This document shows positions 46,452 through 54,942 of a DNA stretch of 64,000 bases, one piece after another (position 1 is the first letter of the stretch; each line of letters opens with the position of its first letter). The notes beneath the pieces were generated by a model, which worked only from the letters and a program-made list of their open reading frames with translations, was not told the DNA's origin and made no database searches. Source of the DNA: Clostridium estertheticum. GTDB taxonomy: Bacteria; Bacillota; Clostridia; Clostridiales; Clostridiaceae. Location: contig NZ_CP086239.1 of NCBI RefSeq assembly GCF_026650985.1, forward strand, positions 2,666,001-2,730,000. Reading direction: 5' to 3'. The position numbers and the translations under genes are program-made.

Positions 46452-48215
46452 TCACCTCACTTTGTATGGAATCCTAACTATAACTGTGGTTCCCTCACTT
46501 AATTGACTTTTTACTGATATTCCAAATTCTTCACCAAAAAAAAATTTTATCCGTTCATCTATATTTTTTATACCAATTCCGGTACTCCTAGATTTATTCT
46601 CACCAATTTTTAACTCGTGGAGAAATTCCTTAGTCATACCAATTCCATTATCGCTAACTATTATCTCAAGAAAATCTTTTTGCTTTTGAGACCTTATTGT
46701 AATTTTACATACACCAGTTAATTGCTCCAGCCCATACTTAATAGAATTTTCAACTAATGGTTGCAATGTCATTTTAAGAATATAACACTCCTTTATATCC
46801 TCTTCTACCAAATCGCTAAAATCTAGTCTTTCCTCATATCTTATCTTTTGTATAGTTATATAATCATTTAATAACTTTAGTTCATCCTCAATTTTTATAA
46901 TACTATCCTTGCTAGCTATTGAAGCCCTAAATAAATTTGAAAGCGATTTAACCATTAAAGATATTTTATCTTGTTTATTAGCTTTAGCAATCCAATTAAT
47001 TGAATCAAGAGTATTGTATAAAAAATGAGGATTTATTTGAGATTGTAAGGCCTTTAATTCTGTTTCCTTAACTAATATTTGTTTAATATAGTTTTCCTTT
47101 ATTAACTCATTTATTTTGTTAACCATGACAATAAAATCATTATTTAACTGTCCCACTTCATCACACTTGTCATCAGAACTTTTATCTGTTTCCATTATTT
47201 CAAAATTACCATTTTCAACTTTTTTCATTTTTTTACTTAATGTAATTATTGGTTTTGTTATACTACCCGCAAAACCGAGTCCCATAGAAACTGCTAAAAT
47301 AAAAATCATTAAAAAGCAACCTAACATAATAGTTCTCATTAATTTTATATTTTGAAAAATATTTTCATAGGACAAAAAATTAACATATGTCCAATTAGAA
47401 TAGTTTGACACTTCTCGATTTAATAAAAATTTTTTTCCGTCAATATTATATATTTCATTTGACACATTATTTAATCCAATATCTATTGCCTTCGCTGAAG
47501 TGATTTTTTTATCTTTGTATATCATGTTTTTATTTTCGGACAATATTATTAAATTTGCTTTATATTGTGGAGACATATTTGAAACCGAATTCACTAGGTT
47601 ATCAGCATCAATTCTTATTATAAGTGTGCCTATTACCTTAAAATTGCTAATAGACCTTATCTTCCTAGCTAATATAAAATTTTTATTATCCTCTTGAGGT
47701 TCTATCCACACAAGCCCACCAGATTTTTTTTCTAATCTTTTCATAATTTCATTTTGGATTGTATTGTTAATTGTAATTGTGCTATTTCCTACTGTGTACA
47801 TACTGCCATTTATATCAACAAGACTAATAGATGATATATAACCTTCAGATTGATTTCTCAAAATATCTTCCATTCTTGAAATAGCAACATATCTTTCATA
47901 AGATGATTTTTTATTATTAATTGTACTTAAATATTCCTGCGTTTGATTTGAAGTTATAACACCAAAACTTAGACTTTCAACCTTTCTAAGTTCATTTTCA
48001 ATATTAGTAGAATATATATTTAAAATCTCTGATGAATTATTAATTAATTGCCTATCATATACTTTAAAAGTTACCTGTAATAACAGAAACGATAACATGC
48101 TAACTATTAACACTAATGTTGCTAATATAATAAATACCTTTCTTTTGATAGTCATTATTTTATAAAAATTAATAATATATTTTTTTACATTACTTAAATA
48201 ATTATTTATTACCAC
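46452..48215 (-). CDS. Sensor histidine kinase (YesM type)
   Basis: 587 residues starting at GTG 48215 behind a strong AAGGAGG. Two membrane helices enclose an extracellular sensor domain, followed by a HAMP segment and a His_kinase domain with the phospho-acceptor in LQSQINPHFLYNTLDSINW. The ATPase boxes are LQPLVENSIKYG, SDNGIGM and STGIGIKNIDERI. It should sense an extracellular or imported pectin signal and phosphorylate the YesN-like regulator. Confidence 0.93.
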   Translation of the reverse strand: MVINNYLSNVKKYIINFYKIMTIKRKVFIILATLVLIVSMLSFLLLQVTFKVYDRQLINNSSEILNIYSTNIENELRKVESLSFGVITSNQTQEYLSTINNKKSSYERYVAISRMEDILRNQSEGYISSISLVDINGSMYTVGNSTITINNTIQNEIMKRLEKKSGGLVWIEPQEDNKNFILARKIRSISNFKVIGTLIIRIDADNLVNSVSNMSPQYKANLIILSENKNMIYKDKKITSAKAIDIGLNNVSNEIYNIDGKKFLLNREVSNYSNWTYVNFLSYENIFQNIKLMRTIMLGCFLMIFILAVSMGLGFAGSITKPIITLSKKMKKVENGNFEIMETDKSSDDKCDEVGQLNNDFIVMVNKINELIKENYIKQILVKETELKALQSQINPHFLYNTLDSINWIAKANKQDKISLMVKSLSNLFRASIASKDSIIKIEDELKLLNDYITIQKIRYEERLDFSDLVEEDIKECYILKMTLQPLVENSIKYGLEQLTGVCKITIRSQKQKDFLEIIVSDNGIGMTKEFLHELKIGENKSRSTGIGIKNIDERIKFFFGEEFGISVKSQLSEGTTVIVRIPYKVR

Positions 48216-48252
48216 AGTTTTCCTCCTTAGTAAATATTAAAGTAGGCTTTTT

Positions 48253-48268
48253 CAGAAATCGTTATCAT
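48253..48268 (-). promoter_or_regulatory. Candidate cre (CcpA) site before the yesMN-like genes
   Basis: Minus-strand ATGATAACGATTTCTG matches the first 14 positions of WTGNNARCGNWWWCAW. It lies 38 bp upstream of the kinase start. Confidence 0.5.
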
Positions 48269-48424
48269 CGAGTCTGTAAAAATCTATTTCGGACCTATTT
48301 TAAAAGCTTATTACTTCAATAATACAAAAAATTTATAATATATTTACATTTATTAGTCTACCACAAAAGTATTATAAATCATAAACAATCCTTACTGGAA
48401 AATAGTTCTTAATAAAATTAAATA

Positions 48425-48455
48425 ACCTGAGTTAGTATTTATTACTAACTCAGGT
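48425..48455 (-). terminator. Hairpin downstream of the GH4 gene
   Basis: ACCTGAGTTAGT pairs perfectly with ACTAACTCAGGT. The following tract on the minus strand is only moderately T-rich. Confidence 0.6.
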
Positions 48456-48496
48456 CAATTGTTCATTATTAAACTAACATAACATCCTCAGAATCT

Positions 48497-49888
48497 TTAA
48501 TTCCATCCCTTAAGATATTGTTTTGTATTATCAAACATTTCATTAAAAAGAACCTGCGCATCTTTTAATGAGATATTGACTAAAAGAGGATCATTTACAA
48601 AGGCAGTAAAAGCTAATTTCTTATCTTTAGCTAAAGTCGCTGTGAGTATTGTTTCTTGGTTCATAACCACTCTATGCAAAAGCCCTAACACATTACTTGG
48701 TAATTTTCCTGCCATTACAGGTTTAATACTGTTTTTTGTAAAAACAGCATTTGTTTCTACAATAGCGCCTATTGGTAATCCAATTACTTGACCATAGTTT
48801 GGCATGTTAACATTAGTTACGAGGTCCCTGATTCCAAGAAGTGCCTTCATTATATTAACACCTTCTTCCCCTGTTTCCTTTAACTCAAATTTTTCAGAGC
48901 CAGAAACTAGTCTTTCACTTCTTTCTAATCTCTCTTTGAGTTGGCTTTTTCTAAATTTTACAGTTGTTAATCCGAATTTCCAATTTTCAACAGTCTTTGG
49001 GTCCTTTAAGTACCAATTACCTGGAAGGAACTCAGCAAGATGTCTATCACCAGCTGCAGCAATAATTCCATATCTTAAAAATAGATCAAATTTAACTCTT
49101 TCAGCTGATTTAAATGTATCATTCATCCAATGTCCCCCTTCATTTCCAACGAAACCGTTTTCAAAATTTTTACTAACAAATTTTGAATAAACTTCAAATA
49201 AGTTTATATCTTTGTAATAAGCTTCATTAATCCATGTAAAATGATTTATACCAAGCACATTAATTTTAATTTCTGATCTTTTTACTTCTTTAACGCCCAT
49301 TATATCACTTAATGCATTGATTAAAAGGTTCTGAGTTGAAAATACCTCATGACAACACCCAAAGGCTTTGATTTCAGGAAATACTTCATATAAAGTTCTA
49401 ACACATAACGACATAGGATTAGTATAATTGATTACCCATGCATCAGGACAAAACTTTTTTAAATTCTCTGCAATTTCAACATACATTGGTATTGTCCTAT
49501 GAGCCCTAAATTGACCACCAGGTCCAACGCTATCCCCTACTGATTGGTATATACCATATTTTTCAGGAGCATGCACATCTGATTCCATCTCATCGAAAGT
49601 TCCTGGTAGAATAGATATAATAACGAAATCAACATCTTTCAAAGCCTCTTTTAATGATTTAACTACTTTATAATTCCAATTACTTTTAGAATAATTTTGA
49701 CCTTTAATCGAATTGCCAATAATTTCATTACACTTAACTGCTTCATAATCAATGTCGTATAAATATACTGTACCTGAAAGTTCTTCTTGTGAAGCCAAAT
49801 CACTCATAAGACCCCATGCCCAACCTCTAGAACCACCCCCAATATAAGCTACATTAACATTTTTAACTTTATTTTCATTTAAAATCAT
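48497..49888 (-). CDS. lplD: GH4 alpha-galacturonidase (LplD type)
   Basis: 463 residues; AGGAGG precedes ATG. N-terminal NAD-binding motif VAYIGGGSRGWAWGLMSDLA, then ISILPGTFDEMESDVHAPEKYGIYQSVGDSVGPGG and the metal-site motif GCCHEVFSTQ with the metal-binding Cys/His. The stretches AAGDRHLAEFLPG and VTNVNMPNYGQV also match B. subtilis LplD. The family uses NAD and Mn to cleave alpha-galacturonides by redox elimination. It is cytoplasmic and divergent from the cupin-AraC regulator gene. It completes breakdown of imported oligogalacturonides to monomer. Confidence 0.9.
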   Translation of the reverse strand: MILNENKVKNVNVAYIGGGSRGWAWGLMSDLASQEELSGTVYLYDIDYEAVKCNEIIGNSIKGQNYSKSNWNYKVVKSLKEALKDVDFVIISILPGTFDEMESDVHAPEKYGIYQSVGDSVGPGGQFRAHRTIPMYVEIAENLKKFCPDAWVINYTNPMSLCVRTLYEVFPEIKAFGCCHEVFSTQNLLINALSDIMGVKEVKRSEIKINVLGINHFTWINEAYYKDINLFEVYSKFVSKNFENGFVGNEGGHWMNDTFKSAERVKFDLFLRYGIIAAAGDRHLAEFLPGNWYLKDPKTVENWKFGLTTVKFRKSQLKERLERSERLVSGSEKFELKETGEEGVNIMKALLGIRDLVTNVNMPNYGQVIGLPIGAIVETNAVFTKNSIKPVMAGKLPSNVLGLLHRVVMNQETILTATLAKDKKLAFTAFVNDPLLVNISLKDAQVLFNEMFDNTKQYLKGWN

Positions 49889-49940
49889 AAGTAATTCCTC
49901 CTATAACTATTCTCTTTTTAATGTCTTTATAATTGCATTA

Positions 49941-49981
49941 TAGAGCAACAATTGATAGCTTTCAGCACAAAACTTGCTCTA
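49941..49981. promoter_or_regulatory. Inverted repeat TAGAGCAA...TTGCTCTA between divergent lplD and regulator
   Basis: The 8-bp arms 49941-49948 and 49974-49981 are exact complements. On the minus strand the first arm overlaps a TATAAT -10 box (49937-49942) of lplD that has no good -35 element. The site may bind a regulator, possibly the divergent AraC protein. Confidence 0.4.
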
Positions 49982-50050
49982 AAAATTAATTTTCTACAAA
50001 TCTTGTTGTAATAATAATTAGTAAGCACTATAATTTTATTAGGTGATGTT

Positions 50051-50902
50051 ATGAACGAAAATATTAAAGATCATGATAAAATTGAAAAAGCCTTTGAAAT
50101 AACAAAAATTAAACAAGTTGGAAATGTAAGTATGAAAACGAATCACTACCATGATGACTATGAAATCTATTATTTATTAGATGGAAAGCGACATTATTTT
50201 ATAAAAGATAAGGTCTATGATATAAAAAAAGGAGATCTAGTATTTGTTGAAAAAAATGAGATTCATAAAACTTTTGATGCCGGGGCTCCATATCATCAAA
50301 GGATTTTAATAACATTTAAAAAATCATATTTAAATAATATATTAGTTGAAGCAAAAAATTACGATCTACTTTCATGTTTTCATGGAAATACTAATGTCTT
50401 AAGGCTAAAATTTGACGAACAAAAGTCTATCGAAAACTTATTATCCAGAATGCTTTACGAAGATGCAAATCAAGTTGATAGTTCTTCAATTTATTTAAAA
50501 ATCATGCTTACAGAATTTTTAATCTTAGTTGAAAGATTATTAAAAAGTGCACCTAGTTATCACATTGAAACAACAAATCTTACTCATAAAAGGATATCTG
50601 AAATCATTACATATATTAATAAAAATTATGTAGAAAATTTAACTTTAGATTTTTTATCAAAGCGTTTCTTTATTAGCACCTACTATTTAAGCCGAACCTT
50701 TAAAAAGGTTACTGGCTTAAATTTAAACCAGTATGTTAACACCATTCGAATAAAAGCAGCCGAAAAATTATTGTTCTCCACAGAACTAAATATTACCAAT
50801 ATATCCGAAAAAGTTGGTTATCGTAGCATCACCCACTTTGGGAGAGCGTTTAAATCAATAACAGGTGTCTCCCCCTTAAAATACAAAAAAATACTTTCTT
50901 AA
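50051..50902 (+). CDS. AraC-family regulator with cupin sensor
   Basis: 283 residues; AGGTGATG-type site before ATG. The N-terminal cupin (HYHDDYEIYYLLDGKRHYFIKDKVYDIKKGDLVFVEKNEIH) probably binds a sugar or uronate. C-terminal HTH pair: LTLDFLSKRFFISTYYLSRTFKKVTG and ITNISEKVGYRSITHFGRAFKSITGVSP. Its divergent position suggests control of lplD. Confidence 0.9.
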   Translation: MNENIKDHDKIEKAFEITKIKQVGNVSMKTNHYHDDYEIYYLLDGKRHYFIKDKVYDIKKGDLVFVEKNEIHKTFDAGAPYHQRILITFKKSYLNNILVEAKNYDLLSCFHGNTNVLRLKFDEQKSIENLLSRMLYEDANQVDSSSIYLKIMLTEFLILVERLLKSAPSYHIETTNLTHKRISEIITYINKNYVENLTLDFLSKRFFISTYYLSRTFKKVTGLNLNQYVNTIRIKAAEKLLFSTELNITNISEKVGYRSITHFGRAFKSITGVSPLKYKKILS

Positions 50903-50924
50903 TATCAACACCTGCAAGTTTTAG

Positions 50925-50950
50925 TTACAAAACAAATTTGTAATTTTTTT
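50925..50950 (+). terminator. Terminator of the cupin-AraC gene
   Basis: TTACAAA pairs with TTTGTAA around 5 bases, followed by seven T residues. Confidence 0.75.
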
Positions 50951-51022
50951 TATTTTATATTGAATACTTAGATGAAATCCTACACATAATACTATCAATA
51001 GTTATTAACTCACAGCTACATG

Positions 51023-51034
51023 GATGAGCTCATC
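51023..51034. repeat. 12-bp perfect palindrome
   Basis: GATGAGCTCATC. It lies at the start of the structured non-coding interval upstream of the ferredoxin gene and could be an operator. No known site was recognised. Confidence 0.4.
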
Positions 51035-51040
51035 GTTAAT

Positions 51041-51143
51041 ATAGATACAGCTAAAAGTTACTAACTACCATAAGTGTTAAATGAACTGTGTTAAATTTAG
51101 TTTTTAGCTGTAACTATTATTTAATTCAGTTCATTTAATACTT
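51041..51143 (+). other. Interlocked inverted repeats (A-B-A'-B'), candidate structured RNA or small hairpin element
   Basis: Arm A (51041-51056, ATAGATACAGCTAAAA) pairs with A' (51102-51117) with one mismatch. Arm B (51072-51096) pairs with B' (51119-51143) at about 22 of 25 positions. B lies inside the A-A' loop and A' lies inside the B-B' loop, so the two stems are either mutually exclusive or form a pseudoknot. A separate terminator follows at 51187. The 521-bp gap 50903-51423 has no protein gene. This may be an sRNA, a regulatory leader or a MITE-like remnant. Confidence 0.45.
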
Positions 51144-51186
51144 TCCCCTTTAAATTTATATGATAAATAGTCCTCATCACTAATTT

Positions 51187-51218
51187 ACCATAGATTAAAC
51201 TCTATGGTTTTTATTTTT
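51187..51218 (+). terminator. Intrinsic terminator with no upstream gene
   Basis: ACCATAGA pairs with TCTATGGT around 6 bases, and TTTTATTTTT follows. The nearest upstream gene already has its own terminator at 50925, so this one implies a separate short transcript. Confidence 0.7.
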
Positions 51219-51405
51219 GTGTACACTACTTATACTTAAGATCGGCTATATATTGTTATTAATTGGTTATTATAGAAAAAAATATCTGTGTCATATAAAG
51301 CCACTAAACTGTATATTATTTGTTAACTTTTTAACAATATTCTCTATTTTAAAAAAAACGCTTTATTTATTAGTCCAATTATGATACTATGTAGTGAATT
51401 AGTAA

Positions 51406-51594
<189 letters not shown>

Positions 51595-51610
51595 TTAGAA
51601 CATATTTAAA

Positions 51611-51647
51611 AACAATCTATTGGCTTTCGTCAATAGATTGTTTTTTT
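51611..51647 (+). terminator. Terminator of the ferredoxin gene
   Basis: A perfect 12-bp stem (AACAATCTATTG and its complement) is followed by seven T residues. Confidence 0.85.
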
Positions 51648-51654
51648 CATTTTT

Positions 51655-52506
51655 TTATTCATCTATATCTTTAAAACCTTCCCCAACCGTTTCATGTACA
51701 TTATATGTGATTATAAAAGCCGTTTTATCAATTTCTTTTATATGATTTTTTAATTTTATAAACTGCTTTTTACCTAAAACAGTAGTTATAATTTCTTTTT
51801 CATCATTAGTATAAGCTCCCTTGGCCATGTAAAGCGTTGCCCCTCTATTTAAATCTTCAATTATAAACCTTTTTATCTCTTCCCCTTTTGAACTAACCAC
51901 TTCTACCTTTTTACAATTATTAATTCCAGCAATAACTGCATCAACAGTATATCCATTAATAATAACCCCAAGTAGAGCATACATTCCTATTCTAGGACCA
52001 AATGCTACACCTGCTAGTATTGTTATGAAAAGGTCTGCTATAAGCAGAGATTTACCTATCTCTAGGTGAAAATACTTATTAAGCATTTTAGCTATTATGT
52101 CAGTTCCTCCTGTCGATGCATTTTGATTAAACACCATACCCATCCCTACGGCTCCAATTAATATACCAAATATCAATTCTAGAAATATGTCATTTGTTAT
52201 ACTACCACTCATAGGAAAAAGTTTTTCTAATACCCATATCATACCAGATAATCCGAAACTAGCATACATTGTCCTTACTCCAAAACTTGACCCTATGAAC
52301 ATAAATCCTACAATAAATAAAACAACATTTAATACAAACATTAAAGCCCCAATAGTAAGCCCTGGCATATACTGATTTATAACCATAGCAAGGCCACTAA
52401 CACCCCCTACTGCTAAATCATTTGGTATTAAGAAAAAGTAAAGTCCTAATGCTACAAGTGCTATTCCTACAGTTATCAATATATATTCTTTAATAATTCT
52501 TTTCAT
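51655..52506 (-). CDS. YitT-family membrane protein (paralogue 1)
   Basis: 283 residues. About five membrane helices (YitT_membrane) are followed by a C-terminal DUF2179 domain (RGATLYMAKGAYTNDEKEIITTVLGKKQFIKLKNHIKEID). The GGVSGLAMVI and ASTGGTDIIAKML motifs are shared with the second paralogue at 54943. The transport or regulatory role is not established. Transcribed alone. Confidence 0.88.
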   Translation of the reverse strand: MKRIIKEYILITVGIALVALGLYFFLIPNDLAVGGVSGLAMVINQYMPGLTIGALMFVLNVVLFIVGFMFIGSSFGVRTMYASFGLSGMIWVLEKLFPMSGSITNDIFLELIFGILIGAVGMGMVFNQNASTGGTDIIAKMLNKYFHLEIGKSLLIADLFITILAGVAFGPRIGMYALLGVIINGYTVDAVIAGINNCKKVEVVSSKGEEIKRFIIEDLNRGATLYMAKGAYTNDEKEIITTVLGKKQFIKLKNHIKEIDKTAFIITYNVHETVGEGFKDIDE

Positions 52507-52654
52507 GCTTTTTACCCCCTCATTTAAATTTTAATATAAATTACAGTTATATTTAGTGCAATAATTAATAATAACACATTTAAAAAGAAAACCTCTCAGC
52601 TTAAGGGCTAAGAGATTAATATTGTACTTATATTTTATTATGTTATTTCTTAGA

Positions 52655-54046
52655 TTAAAATTCAGCAGACCCAGTTGTTCTTGGGAATGGAATAACATCT
52701 CTTATGTTACTCATACCCGTAATATACATAATAGCTCTTTCAAATCCTAGTCCAAATCCAGCATGCTTAGTTCCGCCGTATTTTCTTAGTTCTAGGTACC
52801 ACCAGTAATCTTCTTTATTAAGACCACATTCTTCCATTCTAGCTTCTAGAATATCCTGTCTTTCTTCTCTTTGGCTTCCACCTATAATTTCACCTATCCC
52901 TGGTACAAGTAAGTCCATTGCGGCTACTGTCTTACCATCCTCATTTACTCTCATATAAAAAGATTTTATTTCTTTTGGATAATCAGTTACAAATAGTGGT
53001 TTTTTGTATACCTCTTCTGTCAAATATCTTTCATGCTCAGTTTGAAGATCACAGCCCCAAGTTACTGGATACTGAAACTCTTTCCCTGATTTCATTAAAA
53101 TATCTACAGCTTTAGTATATGTAACCTGACCAAATTCTGAATTTACAACACCATTTAATCTTTCAATTAAACCTTTATCTACGAAACTGTTGAAAAATTC
53201 CATTTCCTCTGGTGCATTTTCCATAACATATTTTATTATATATTTCATCATATCTTCTGCAAGTTTCATGTCATCATTTAAATCTGCAAAAGCTATTTCA
53301 GGCTCTATCATCCAAAACTCAGCTGCATGTCTTCCTGTATTAGAATTCTCTGCCCTAAATGTTGGTCCAAAAGTATAAACATTTCTAAAAGCTAAAGCAA
53401 AAGACTCTGCTGCTAACTGCCCACTTACAGTTAAGCTAGTCTCTTTACCAAAAAAGTCTTGTGAATAGTCAACCTTTTTGTTTTTATCCATTGGAATATT
53501 ACTAAAATCAAGGGTAGAAATTCTAAACATTTCACCTGCACCCTCGCAATCACTGCCAGTAATTATTGGTGTATGAGTATATACAAACCCTCTCTTTTGA
53601 AAAAACTCATGAATAGCAAAAGCAGTTAATGAACGTACTCTGAACACTGCAGAAAACGCATTACTTCTTGGTCTTAAATGTGCAATAGTTCTTAAATACT
53701 CAAAAGAATGTCTTTTCTTTTGAAGTGGATAATCGGTATCTGACATTCCTTCAACTATTATTTTAGTAGCTTTAAGCTCAAATGGTTGTTTAGCATCTGG
53801 CGTTACAACTAATGTTCCTTCAATAGTAAGTGATGAGCTTATAGGTAATTTAGATATCTCTACAAAATTATCCAACTTTTCTTCAAAGACTACTTGAATA
53901 TTCTTAAAGAAACTTCCATCATTTACTTCTATAAACCCAAACGCTTTAGAAGCCCTTAAAGTTCTTATCCATCCAGAGATAGATACTACTTGATCTGCAT
54001 ATTTTTCACTGCCTCTGTAAATTTGTTTCACTAACAATTTTTCCAT
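52655..54046 (-). CDS. asnS: Asparaginyl-tRNA synthetase
   Basis: 463 residues. N-terminal OB-fold anticodon-binding domain ([24 protein letters not shown]), then a class II core with motif 2 [22 protein letters not shown] and motif 3 [23 protein letters not shown] residues after the tRNA-acceptor region are of the AsnRS type. AGGGC precedes ATG. Expression is predicted to be controlled by the T-box leader upstream. Confidence 0.97.
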   Translation of the reverse strand: MEKLLVKQIYRGSEKYADQVVSISGWIRTLRASKAFGFIEVNDGSFFKNIQVVFEEKLDNFVEISKLPISSSLTIEGTLVVTPDAKQPFELKATKIIVEGMSDTDYPLQKKRHSFEYLRTIAHLRPRSNAFSAVFRVRSLTAFAIHEFFQKRGFVYTHTPIITGSDCEGAGEMFRISTLDFSNIPMDKNKKVDYSQDFFGKETSLTVSGQLAAESFALAFRNVYTFGPTFRAENSNTGRHAAEFWMIEPEIAFADLNDDMKLAEDMMKYIIKYVMENAPEEMEFFNSFVDKGLIERLNGVVNSEFGQVTYTKAVDILMKSGKEFQYPVTWGCDLQTEHERYLTEEVYKKPLFVTDYPKEIKSFYMRVNEDGKTVAAMDLLVPGIGEIIGGSQREERQDILEARMEECGLNKEDYWWYLELRKYGGTKHAGFGLGFERAIMYITGMSNIRDVIPFPRTTGSAEF

Positions 54047-54086
54047 AAAATTGCCCTCCTTATAATTTAATGCTTTTGTACATAAT

Positions 54087-54431
54087 AAAAAAAGCCTTTC
54101 TTCCCATAATAATAAAGGGACGAAAAACTATAATTTCGCGATACCACCCAATTTGTCATAAAATATGACCACTCTAATTAGTACAAAATCATGTATTCAA
54201 TGTTTCGAATTATAATTTGATACTACCCAACCATTAACGGATTGGACCCGTCTAAGCCTACTTTCTAATGATTTCGGTTAGAAACTCAGAGATGTTTTTC
54301 AATATAAATTTCGTATTGGTCTCTCACCGTCACCAAATCGCTAAAACTACCTTTTATATCTACTCTTCTCGTCTTAGTCTTTACATTTAACTTATAAACA
54401 CTATTATATGCATTAATTACTTTATATATAC
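54087..54431 (-). ncRNA. T-box riboswitch leader of asnS
   Basis: On the minus strand the conserved T-box GGGTGGTATCGCG lies at 54137-54149. It is followed by a terminator stem (GTTTTTCGTCCC with GGGAAGAAAGGC, one mismatch) and seven T residues at 54087-54093. Stem I elements occur further upstream (GACGAGAAGAGTA, GGTGAGAGACC). An AAC triplet lies in the probable specifier region (CTAACCGAA), fitting asparagine, though the exact loop phase was not fixed by eye. Uncharged tRNA-Asn should favour the antiterminator and allow asnS transcription. Confidence 0.88.
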
Positions 54432-54437
54432 AATTAA

Positions 54438-54466
54438 ATTATAATGTTTTTAATAATAAATGTCAA
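54438..54466 (-). promoter_or_regulatory. Consensus sigma-A promoter of asnS
   Basis: Minus strand: TTGACA (54461-54466), exactly 17 bases, TATAAT (54438-54443). Both boxes match the consensus perfectly. It feeds the ~385-nt T-box leader. Confidence 0.9.
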
Positions 54467-54498
54467 ATCCTTATTATAACTGCTTAATATATATAAAT

Positions 54499-54540
54499 AT
54501 CCTATAAAGTAAACCTATTACATCGTCTACTTTATAGGAT
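54499..54540. terminator. Terminator of the 54559-54813 gene
   Basis: ATCCTATAAAGTA pairs perfectly with TACTTTATAGGAT. Confidence 0.65.
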
Positions 54541-54558
54541 AATGATTAAACTTTAATA

Positions 54559-54813
54559 TTATATATCGTCTCTTTCAATTTCGCCTGCATCTACTTCTTC
54601 ATCTTCATCTTCAACTATTTCACCAATAACTGCATCTCTTTTAGCTATTTCTCCAGTAGCTTTATTTTCAATAACAATATTGGATGTTACGTGTCCATCA
54701 ACTTCGCTAATAAAGCTTTTTGCTGTAACATCTCCTTCTACTAAAGAAACTCCCTCTGTAAGTTTTTCTGGGTGATCAAATGTAATTGGTTTACTATTTA
54801 ATCTATCATTCAT
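54559..54813 (-). CDS. Small acidic protein, unknown
   Basis: 84 residues from ATG 54813, with AAGGAAGTG about 8 bases upstream; an ATG 36 bases earlier is less well supported. There is no membrane segment. The tail is strongly acidic (GEIVEDEDEEVDAGEIERDD). The middle (VSLVEGDVTAKSFISEVDGHVTSNIVIENKATGEI) looks like short beta-strand repeats, slightly like bactofilin-type sequence, but this is not assignable. Ends at a clear terminator. Confidence 0.6.
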   Translation of the reverse strand: MNDRLNSKPITFDHPEKLTEGVSLVEGDVTAKSFISEVDGHVTSNIVIENKATGEIAKRDAVIGEIVEDEDEEVDAGEIERDDI

Positions 54814-54942
54814 ATATATACACTTCCTTTCTAAATCTAGTCTGTGCATGAAGACATCGAAATATACTTTGGAAATGTTACCTAATTTTCAACTTTAAAA
54901 CATTTTAAAATAAGTATGAATATAATGATAACTTATTCCCTC

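Noticed and set aside
48576-49190. Plus-strand open frames inside lplD
   Set aside because: The minus frame carries all GH4 motifs; the plus frames are antisense shadows.
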